Below, one piece after another: positions 6,250-12,420 of a stretch of DNA of 12,420 bases (positions are counted from its first letter, which is position 1; every line of letters begins with the position of its first letter). The stretch spans positions 1 through 12,420 of the forward strand of contig CAMWKA010000022.1 of the NCBI GenBank assembly GCA_947174725.1, read 5' to 3'. The notes beneath the pieces were generated by a model. The model was not told the origin of the DNA. It ran no database searches and was given only the letters and a program-made list of their open reading frames with translations. The stretch is from an uncultured Lachnospiraceae bacterium. GTDB taxonomy: Bacteria > Bacillota > Clostridia > Lachnospirales > Lachnospiraceae. Position numbers and translations under genes: made by a program.

Positions 6250-8625
6250 TTATTTTTTTATTGCAAGCTTCAGTACGTCCTCCATCCGCTCCACATAGAC
6301 GATATCCAGTCCTGACTTGATCTCGTCAGATATTTCAGACACATCCTTCTCATTCTTTGCCGGCACCAGCACTGTCTTCATACCCGCCTGTTTTGCGGCA
6401 AGGGTTTTTTCCTTAAGTCCTCCGATAGGCAGAATCCTGCCGCGCAGGGTAATCTCTCCGGTCATCGCGATTTCCGGTCTTACCTTCTGATTCGTCATTG
6501 CGGAAAATACCGCTGTCGCCATGGTAATACCGGCGCTCGGACCATCCTTCGGCACTGCCCCCTCCGGAATATGGATATGAATATCATGCTCCTTGAAAAA
6601 CTCCGGTTTGATCTGATATGTTCCTGCTATGGAGCGAAGATAGCTGATTGCCGCCATCGCGGATTCCTTCATCACGTCTCCCATCTGTCCCGTCAGCTTC
6701 ACTTCCCCTTTTCCGGGCAGGATCCCTGCTTCCACTTCCAAGGTATCTCCACCCACACTGGTCCATGCCAGTCCTCTGACGACTCCGACTTCTGCTTTGG
6801 TATTCCGCCGATTGTTTTGATATTTTTCTTTTCCAAGATAATCGGCAAGCTCTTTTTTGGTGATTGCCTTACAAGCTTTTACTGTTGGCTGTTCGTCCTC
6901 TTTTCGCTGCTGTTCCACCAGATTTGCTGCTGCCCTTCTGCAGATCTGGTCCAGCTTCCTTTCCAGTTCACGGACACCCGCTTCCCTGGTATAACCCATG
7001 ATCACTTCACGCAGCGCGCTGTCCTGAAGCCTGAGCTGCTTCGGCTGCATACCGTTTCGTTTTAGTACCTTAGGGAAAAGATGTTCCTTAGCAATATGAA
7101 ATTTCTCCGTATCCGTATAGCCGGATAATTCGATGATCTCCATCCTGTCCAATAACGGTCTGGGGATCGTCTGTGTTGTATTTGCCGTAGCGATAAACAT
7201 GATCTTGGAAAGATCCATCGGCAATTCCACATAGTGATCCCTGAAATTGCAATTCTGTTCCGAGTCCAATACTTCCAGCATCGCCGATGCCACATCGCCC
7301 TTATAATCCTGACTCATCTTATCGATCTCATCCAGAAGCATCAGCGGATTTTTTACACCTGCCTGTTTCAGTCCTGTCGTAATACGCCCCGGCATGGAGC
7401 CGATATAAGTCCGTCTATGTCCTCTGATCTCCGCCTCGTCCCGCACGCCGCCCAGACAGACGCGCACATATTTCTTTCCGGTTGCCTCCGCGATAGAACG
7501 CGCAATGGAAGTCTTGCCCGTACCCGGCGGTCCTACCAGACAAAGGATCGTACTCTGCGTCTCCTGCGTCAATGATCTGACCGCAAGGTATTCTATGATA
7601 CGCTTCTTGATATCCTCCAGTCCGTAATGATCCGCATCCAGGATCTTCCTCGCCTCATCCAGCCGGATATGATCTTCCGACATCTTATCCCACGGCAGTT
7701 CCAAAAGCGTCTCTAGATACAATCTCTGTGTCGCCGCATCCGCCGAGGATTCACTCATTAGTTCCAGACGATGGATCTCCTTGTTAATAGCTTTCTTGAT
7801 CTCTTCAGAAGCGGTCAGATGTTCCACCGCCTTGATATACTTTTCTTCCTCCGTATCTTCCCCCGCGCTTTTATTCAATTCTTTTTTGATAAAAGCAAGC
7901 TGTTCCCGCAGAATATATTCCCTCTGATTCTGCTCCACCTGATCGGATAATTTGTCCCCAAGCTCCCTCCTGATACGATCCGTCACGATCTCCTTACGCA
8001 TCATATCCGCAAGGCACTCATATCTTTCAGGAATCTCCACCGCATCCAGGATCATATGTTTCTGCTCTACTGTAATCGGCAGGTTTCCCGCCAACAGATC
8101 CAGAAAATCTCCCAGCTTCACAGCATTTTTCAACTGCTCCGACAGATACCGGCCATTCTGTCCGTGTCCATCATAATACTGCAGGAACAGTTCCAGACTG
8201 TCCCTGCGCATTGCTTCGTAACGCAGGACATCCCGCTTTGCCGGCTCCGCTTCCGGTATCAATAAAATATCCGCCGTGGGATATTCCACATCTATAAGCG
8301 TCAGAGAAGATACGCATGCCCTTTGGCAGCTTTCAAACAAAACATGAACCCGTTTCCCCGATACTCTGGCGAGCCGCTCAACCTTTGCCATAACGCCAAT
8401 CTGACAAATATCAGACAGATCTTTTACCTCTTCCTTTTCTGAACTTTGAAGTCCCAGAAAAACATTTCCATCCATAACCATTGCGTGTTCCACACTGGCG
8501 ATGGACTCCTCGTCATCCAGTTCCAGATGCATCCGTGTTCCGGGAAGAACGACCAAAGACGCCAGCACTACCACAGGGATTCCCTGTACCATATTTTCTT
8601 TTTCTATGTTATCGTTCTTTTTCAT
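6250..8625 (-). CDS. lon: ATP-dependent Lon protease (LonA)
   Basis: A 791-residue LonA-type AAA+ serine protease, a cytoplasmic hexamer that unfolds and degrades damaged and short-lived regulatory proteins. Domains in order: N-terminal substrate-binding domain with PVVVLASLVVLPG near residue 17, a coiled helical region at about 205-290, AAA+ module with Walker A GPPGTGKT (365-372) and Walker B LMLLDE (428-433), then the protease domain with PKDGPSAG (catalytic Ser697) and LKEKTLAA (Lys740). The Ser-Lys spacing of 43 equals that in E. coli Lon (679/722). An in-frame ATG four codons upstream (8637) has no SD, whereas the ATG at 8625 has GGAG six bases before it, so 8625 is preferred. It follows clpX after a terminator-like hairpin and precedes engB. 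No heat-shock operator was recognised upstream. Confidence 0.96.
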   Translation of the reverse strand: MKKNDNIEKENMVQGIPVVVLASLVVLPGTRMHLELDDEESIASVEHAMVMDGNVFLGLQSSEKEEVKDLSDICQIGVMAKVERLARVSGKRVHVLFESCQRACVSSLTLIDVEYPTADILLIPEAEPAKRDVLRYEAMRRDSLELFLQYYDGHGQNGRYLSEQLKNAVKLGDFLDLLAGNLPITVEQKHMILDAVEIPERYECLADMMRKEIVTDRIRRELGDKLSDQVEQNQREYILREQLAFIKKELNKSAGEDTEEEKYIKAVEHLTASEEIKKAINKEIHRLELMSESSADAATQRLYLETLLELPWDKMSEDHIRLDEARKILDADHYGLEDIKKRIIEYLAVRSLTQETQSTILCLVGPPGTGKTSIARSIAEATGKKYVRVCLGGVRDEAEIRGHRRTYIGSMPGRITTGLKQAGVKNPLMLLDEIDKMSQDYKGDVASAMLEVLDSEQNCNFRDHYVELPMDLSKIMFIATANTTQTIPRPLLDRMEIIELSGYTDTEKFHIAKEHLFPKVLKRNGMQPKQLRLQDSALREVIMGYTREAGVRELERKLDQICRRAAANLVEQQRKEDEQPTVKACKAITKKELADYLGKEKYQNNRRNTKAEVGVVRGLAWTSVGGDTLEVEAGILPGKGEVKLTGQMGDVMKESAMAAISYLRSIAGTYQIKPEFFKEHDIHIHIPEGAVPKDGPSAGITMATAVFSAMTNQKVRPEIAMTGEITLRGRILPIGGLKEKTLAAKQAGMKTVLVPAKNEKDVSEISDEIKSGLDIVYVERMEDVLKLAIKK

Positions 8626-8686
8626 TTTCCTCTCCATACTGCGGCTTTTCGCTTTCAGTGCCGCCAGTCAAAAACATCTTAGACAT

Positions 8687-8710
8687 AAAAGACCGCATCA
8701 GCTGCGGTCT
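8687..8710 (-). terminator. Terminator-like hairpin between clpX and lon
   Basis: On the minus strand AGACCGCA (8710-8703) pairs with TGCGGTCT (8697-8690) across a 5-base loop, an 8-bp perfect stem. It is followed by a short T-run, so that four Ts in total precede A. It starts about 17 bases after the clpX stop. The T-run is weak, so partial readthrough into lon is plausible. I saw no good promoter in the remaining 60 bases before lon. Confidence 0.65.
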
Positions 8711-8727
8711 CTCCATGCCATTCTGCA

Positions 8728-10011
8728 TCATTCTGCTTTTTTCCTTAGCGTTTTCTTGGAACTCTGCCGATGAACTACAATCGGTTCACTCTCTCCTTCA
8801 ACCGCACCCTTGGTTATAATACAGCTTTCAATCGTCTCATCTGACGGGATCTGATACATAACGTCCATCATAATATCTTCCATGATAGAACGAAGTCCCC
8901 TCGCGCCGGTTTTTCTGGTAACTGCCTTTTGGGCAATTGCCTCCACAGCATCCTGCTCAAAAGTAAGCTTTACCTCATCCATATCAAATAAGGTCTGATA
9001 CTGTTTGATAAGCGCGTTCTTAGGCTCCTCCAGAATACGTACCAATGCGTTCTTATCCAGTCCCTCCAAAGAAACCGTCACAGGTACACGTCCGACAAAT
9101 TCCGGGATCAGCCCGAATTTGATCAGATCCTGTGGCGTCACGTCATGCAGAAGCGCTGATATATTATCTTCCGGCTTTACCGCAATCTCCGCGTTAAACC
9201 CGATGGATTTTTTATTCAGCCTGTCACCGATGATCTTTTCCAATCCGTCAAACGCGCCACCGCAAATAAACAAAATATTGGTCGTATCGATCTGGATCAA
9301 TTCCTGATGCGGATGCTTTCGTCCACCCTGCGGCGGCACGGAAGCCTGCGTACCTTCTACGATCTTAAGCAGCGCCTGCTGCACACCCTCTCCTGATACA
9401 TCCCTGGTGATCGAAACATTTTCGCTTTTTTTAGTGATCTTATCAATCTCATCAATGTAAATGATGCCGTACTGCGCACGTTCGATATCATAATCCGCCG
9501 CCTGAATCAGTTTCAGCAGAATATTTTCCACGTCTTCACCGACATATCCGGCCTCCGTCAATGTCGTTGCGTCCGCAATCGCAAACGGGACATTGATGAT
9601 CTTTGCAAGAGACTGGGCAAGATATGTTTTACCGGATCCGGTAGGCCCCACCATGATGATATTGCTCTTTTGCAGTTCCACATCCAGATCCTTCGACGCT
9701 GTCACACGCTTATAATGATTATATACCGCTACCGAAAGAACCTTTTTCGCTTCCTCCTGCCCGATCACGTAATCGTCCAGGAACTCTTTGATCTGTACCG
9801 GTTTCAAAAGGTTGATGTCTTTCTGTTCTTCTTCCTCATCATCCTCCATATCAAAATCGTCCAACTCTTCTTCAATGATATCGGAACAAATATCCACACA
9901 ACTGTCACAGATAAATACTCCATTCGGTCCCGAAATCATCTTCCGGACCTGATCCTGCGACTTATTGCAAAATGAACAGCGTATCCTGCTGTCTGTACTA
10001 TTTCCCGCCAT
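8728..10011 (-). CDS. clpX: ClpX, ATPase and specificity subunit of ClpXP
   Basis: A 427-residue AAA+ unfoldase that recognises tagged substrates and threads them into ClpP. Seen in order: N-terminal zinc-binding domain with Cys12, Cys15, Cys35 and Cys38; an acidic linker at about 47-62; DDYVIGQ at 79-85; Walker A GPTGSGKT at 122-129; pore loop GYVG at 155-158; Walker B IIYIDE at 183-188; RKH loop at 231-233; the IGF loop at 270-272 that docks on ClpP; and sensor 2 GARGLRS in the C-terminal lobe. Full length for the family. The ATG start has AGGAGA 10 bases upstream. The gene lies 30 bases downstream of clpP with no terminator between, so the two are cotranscribed. The stop is TGA, followed closely by a terminator-like hairpin. 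Confidence 0.98.
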   Translation of the reverse strand: MAGNSTDSRIRCSFCNKSQDQVRKMISGPNGVFICDSCVDICSDIIEEELDDFDMEDDEEEEQKDINLLKPVQIKEFLDDYVIGQEEAKKVLSVAVYNHYKRVTASKDLDVELQKSNIIMVGPTGSGKTYLAQSLAKIINVPFAIADATTLTEAGYVGEDVENILLKLIQAADYDIERAQYGIIYIDEIDKITKKSENVSITRDVSGEGVQQALLKIVEGTQASVPPQGGRKHPHQELIQIDTTNILFICGGAFDGLEKIIGDRLNKKSIGFNAEIAVKPEDNISALLHDVTPQDLIKFGLIPEFVGRVPVTVSLEGLDKNALVRILEEPKNALIKQYQTLFDMDEVKLTFEQDAVEAIAQKAVTRKTGARGLRSIMEDIMMDVMYQIPSDETIESCIITKGAVEGESEPIVVHRQSSKKTLRKKAE

Positions 10012-10041
10012 AATCTATTATTCTCCTAAAAATATACCTGC

Positions 10042-10662
10042 TCAATCTTTCTTATCTGCGGTAGGACGCTTGGTGATCACATCGTCTATCAGTCCATACG
10101 CTTTGGCTTCCTCCGCTGTCTTCCAGTTATCCCTGTCGGTATCCGCAGCCACAACATCCAGCGGCTGTCCGCAGTTCTCCGCCAAGATACGATTTAATTT
10201 TTCTTTCGTCTTTAAGATATGCTTTGCGGCAATCTCAATTTCTGTCGCCTGTCCCTGCGCGCCTCCTAACGGCTGGTGGATCATGATCTCCGCATTGGGC
10301 AGAGCGAATCTCTTTCCCTTAGTGCCGCCAGCAAGCAGAAACGCACCCATACTTGCCGCCATACCGATACAATTGGTGGAAACATCGCATTTTACAAACT
10401 GCATGGTGTCATAAATCGCCATACCTGCCGTAACCGAACCGCCGGGACTGTTGATATACATCTGAATGTCCTTCTCAGGATCCTCTGCTTCCAAGAACAA
10501 AAGCTGTGCCACAACAAGACTTGCGGTCACTTCATTTACCTCACTGCCCAGAAAGATGATCCTTTCTTTTAATAATCTGGAGTAAATGTCATAAGACCTT
10601 TCACCCCGGCTCGTCTGCTCGACAACCATAGGGACCAGTTCATTATAAATCGTCTGATTCAC
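10042..10662 (-). CDS. clpP: ClpP, ATP-dependent Clp protease proteolytic subunit
   Basis: A 206-residue serine peptidase that forms the double heptameric barrel served by ClpX and other Clp ATPases. The catalytic triad is visible as Ser104 (GMAASMGAF), His129 (MIHQPLGG) and Asp178 (TDRDNW). The Ser-His and His-Asp spacings of 25 and 49 match E. coli ClpP. The oligomer-handle region and NSPGGSV (71-77) are also conserved. The start is GTG at 10662, with AGAGG about 9 bases upstream. It adds a short leader before [17 protein letters not shown], consistent with a removable N-terminal propeptide, though ATG at 10629 is a less likely alternative. It lies between tig and clpX with short gaps, the usual tig-clpP-clpX operon. 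Confidence 0.97.
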   Translation of the reverse strand: MNQTIYNELVPMVVEQTSRGERSYDIYSRLLKERIIFLGSEVNEVTASLVVAQLLFLEAEDPEKDIQMYINSPGGSVTAGMAIYDTMQFVKCDVSTNCIGMAASMGAFLLAGGTKGKRFALPNAEIMIHQPLGGAQGQATEIEIAAKHILKTKEKLNRILAENCGQPLDVVAADTDRDNWKTAEEAKAYGLIDDVITKRPTADKKD

Positions 10663-10707
10663 GTAATAACACCTCTTTCATTTTTGATTTTGTCCGACTC
10701 TCACGTA

Positions 10708-11991
10708 TTATTTTTCTTTCGCGTTAGCCACAACAAAGTCGATTGCTTTCTTGATTCTGAGATCTTTCTTGATCATCTTTTCATCTGCTTCCATCAGAAT
10801 ATCCTTCAGCTTATCTACTTCCATCTTGTAGCTTTCCGCCATATCCTTTAACTCATTTTCATATTCTTCCTCAGTAACTTCCATCTTCTCCGCGTCCGCA
10901 ACAGCCTCCAGCACCAGACGCGCCTTGATCTTCTTCTCTGCGCGCGGCTTTGTCTGCTCCATCATCATTTCCCTGTTCATGCCGGTAAACATGAAATACT
11001 GATCCAGAGAAAGTCCCTGCATGGAAAGCTGCTGGGCAAACTCATCGATCAACTGACGCTGCTGTGTCTCGATCATCGCCTCCGGGATATCCATCTCCGC
11101 CTCTTCTATGATCGCGTCGATCACGGCATCCTCTTTCTGCTCCTTGCTCTCTTTTTCCCTCTTCTCCGTAAGTTTCTTCTTTACATCTTCCTTATATTCT
11201 TCAACAGAATCAAACCCTGCATCATCCGCAAAATCTTCATCCAGTTCCGGAAGCTGCTTTTCTTTCACTTCATGTATCTTACACTTAAATACAGCCGGCT
11301 TTCCTGCCAGTTCCTCCGCATGATAATCCTCAGGGAAAGTAACGGAAACCTCACATTCCTCTCCGGTATTCTTACCGATCAGCTGCTCCTCAAATCCCGC
11401 AATGAAAGAATGGGAACCGATCTCCAAGGAATAATTCTCGCCTTTACCGCCCTCAAAGGCTTCGCCATCTACAAAGCCTTCAAAATCGATCACCGCCGTA
11501 TCGCCTTCCTTGATCGCCCTGCCTTCCACAGTTACGATCCTTGCCTGACGGTTTCTTTCCTGTTCGATCTGCTCATCAACATCCTCTTCCGTAACCTCAG
11601 TATCCAGCTTATCAACCTTCACGCCTTTGTATTTTCCTAATTTCACGGAAGGGTTAAGCGCAACCTCCGCTGTAAAAATAAACGGTTTATCTACCTCCAT
11701 CTGTACTACATCGATCTTCGGAGAAGATACAATCTCCTCTTCACATTCATCATATGCCTTGCTGTATGCATCAGGGATGATGATATTGGCTGCATCCTCA
11801 AAAAATACATCCTTTCCATACATCTTTTCCACTATCTGACGAGGCACTTTACCCTTACGGAAGCCCGGAACATTGATCTTATTTTTATTTTTTTTATATG
11901 CCTGATCGACTGCCTTGTCAAATTCCTCATAAGGCACCTCGATAGTAAGCTTTGCCATATTATGTTCCATTTTTTCAATCTGTAATCCCAT
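10708..11991 (-). CDS. tig: Trigger factor (ribosome-associated chaperone/PPIase)
   Basis: A 427-residue chaperone that sits at the ribosome exit tunnel and shields nascent chains. Seen: the ribosome-docking signature GFRKGKVPR at 43-51, the FKBP-type prolyl isomerase domain at roughly 163-243 (GDTAVIDFEGFVDGEAFEGG onward), and a long, highly charged helical C-terminal domain rich in Glu and Lys. The frame is open 17 codons further upstream, but the ATG at 11991 is used. It yields the conserved N-terminus MGLQIEKMEHNMAKL, and AGGAGG lies 11 bases before it, a somewhat long spacing. The upstream extension would overlap the promoter. First gene after a clear promoter, followed by clpP 45 bases downstream without a terminator. 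Confidence 0.97.
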   Translation of the reverse strand: MGLQIEKMEHNMAKLTIEVPYEEFDKAVDQAYKKNKNKINVPGFRKGKVPRQIVEKMYGKDVFFEDAANIIIPDAYSKAYDECEEEIVSSPKIDVVQMEVDKPFIFTAEVALNPSVKLGKYKGVKVDKLDTEVTEEDVDEQIEQERNRQARIVTVEGRAIKEGDTAVIDFEGFVDGEAFEGGKGENYSLEIGSHSFIAGFEEQLIGKNTGEECEVSVTFPEDYHAEELAGKPAVFKCKIHEVKEKQLPELDEDFADDAGFDSVEEYKEDVKKKLTEKREKESKEQKEDAVIDAIIEEAEMDIPEAMIETQQRQLIDEFAQQLSMQGLSLDQYFMFTGMNREMMMEQTKPRAEKKIKARLVLEAVADAEKMEVTEEEYENELKDMAESYKMEVDKLKDILMEADEKMIKKDLRIKKAIDFVVANAKEK

Positions 11992-12030
11992 TTCTAACCA
12001 TTCCTCCTGAAGCGATATTATAACTATGAG

Positions 12031-12060
12031 ATTATACCACATTTCACTGCGGTAAGTCTA
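12031..12060 (-). promoter_or_regulatory. Housekeeping-type promoter upstream of tig
   Basis: On the minus strand the -35 is TAGACT (12060-12055, four of six to consensus), then an 18-base spacer, then a perfect -10 TATAAT (12036-12031) preceded by TGG, an extended -10. Transcription would start near 12024, giving a leader of about 33 bases before the tig ATG. A second TATAAT lies at 12022-12017 without a clear -35. Confidence 0.72.
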
Positions 12061-12061
12061 G

Positions 12062-12313
12062 TTATTTTTTCGCATAAATCACCTTCGCCGATATTCCGTT
12101 GATCATACCGATCTTTCCTGACAACGCGCTGATCACATCTTCCGGCGCTTCCATGGCAATACTGATCATGGAGATCTCTTTTCCACCATTTACCCGATGT
12201 GGCAATCCCATCCTACCGATAATGTATTCCGAATATTTGGAAAGCAAGCCATTTAATTCCGCTATCTGGCTTCTGTCCTCAACAATAATTCCTAACATTG
12301 CGCATCTGTTCAT
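12062..12313 (-). CDS. TM1266-family putative regulator of iron-only hydrogenase system
   Basis: An 83-residue single-domain protein with an ACT/NikR-C-like fold. The pattern GIIVEDRSQIAELN (8-21), YIIGRMGLPHR (30-40), ISMISIAMEAPEDVISALSGKIG and a C-terminal KVIYAKK is that of the small TM1266 family, often encoded with [FeFe]-hydrogenase maturation genes and named as a putative regulator; its biochemical role is not established. An upstream in-frame ATG exists six codons earlier, but the ATG at 12313 has GGAGG six bases before it and gives the family length (about 80-85). It ends only 2 bases before the tig -35, with no terminator seen, so readthrough into tig is possible. Hydrogenase genes, if present, would lie to the right of the window. 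Confidence 0.85.
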   Translation of the reverse strand: MNRCAMLGIIVEDRSQIAELNGLLSKYSEYIIGRMGLPHRVNGGKEISMISIAMEAPEDVISALSGKIGMINGISAKVIYAKK

Positions 12314-12420
12314 AATAATCCTCCATATCAAAAGTTTTATTAAGTGTTTGTGAAATTCAATTTTGGGATATTTCCGTTGCGCAACACAGACATATCATCG
12401 CCGGGCACGCTTCCGCTGCG
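12314..12420. other. Intergenic end of window
   Basis: These 107 bases upstream of the TM1266-type gene hold its ribosome binding site, an AT-rich stretch and the 10-base palindrome GTTGCGCAAC at 12375-12384. I see no complete gene or convincing promoter; the element continues past the window edge. Confidence 0.4.

Noticed and set aside
8665..8697. CtsR-type heat-shock operator before lon
   Set aside because: AGTCAAAAAC looks like one half-site, but the required second heptad at the proper spacing is missing. No CIRCE element (TTAGCACTC inverted repeat) was seen either.
8718..8740. Ten-base direct repeat at the clpX stop codon (GCAGAATG twice)
   Set aside because: Only 8 matching bases, which is within chance for replication slippage; not comparable to the 33-base spoVFB tail duplication.
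11970..11998. Tiny out-of-frame reading frame starting just before the tig ATG
   Set aside because: Its ATG sits one base after AGGAGG, too close for initiation, and it has eight codons; the tig ATG gives the conserved N-terminus.

Overview
The window looks like a chromosomal segment of an anaerobic, endospore-forming Clostridia member, most likely Lachnospiraceae. The evidence is a dipicolinate synthase gene pair (spore core chemistry), a TM1266-type small protein tied to [FeFe]-hydrogenase systems, the tig-clpP-clpX-lon-engB gene order common in Clostridia, and strong AGGAGG-type ribosome binding sites. Assignment to family level is inference; there is no 16S or other marker here.

Layout, left to right. 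(1) 20-937 (+): a DHH/DHHA1 phosphoesterase, sharing a bidirectional terminator with a convergent unknown four-helix membrane protein (1018-1392, -). (2) 1563-3386 (+): an asparagine synthetase B homologue with an intact ATP/synthetase half but a glutaminase half that has lost its N-terminal catalytic Cys and other active-site residues. It ends at a strong terminator, convergent with (3) the spoVFB-spoVFA pair (3525-5022, -), which makes dipicolinic acid in the mother cell. Just past the spoVFB stop codon lies a second, synonymously diverged copy of the last nine codons of that gene. (4) 5023-5575: the only long gene-free stretch. It holds the spoVFA leader, two small hairpins, a 77-bp tandem repeat (2.8 copies), a large inverted repeat and the engB terminator.

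(5) 5576-12313 (-): a proteostasis block transcribed leftward. In transcription order it is a TM1266-type ACT-like regulator, trigger factor (with its own good promoter), ClpP, ClpX, a terminator-like hairpin, Lon, a pair of hairpins, and the ribosome-assembly GTPase EngB. Trigger factor handles nascent chains, ClpXP and Lon degrade damaged or regulatory proteins, and EngB helps assemble the 50S subunit, so the block links protein birth, folding and turnover.

Most of the window is ordinary core genome. I found no defence island, phage, CRISPR array or clearly new multi-gene system. The points worth a second look are the glutaminase-dead asparagine synthetase beside a sporulation locus, the duplicated spoVFB tail with synonymous-only differences, and the structured repeats at 5176-5496 and 6171-6243.
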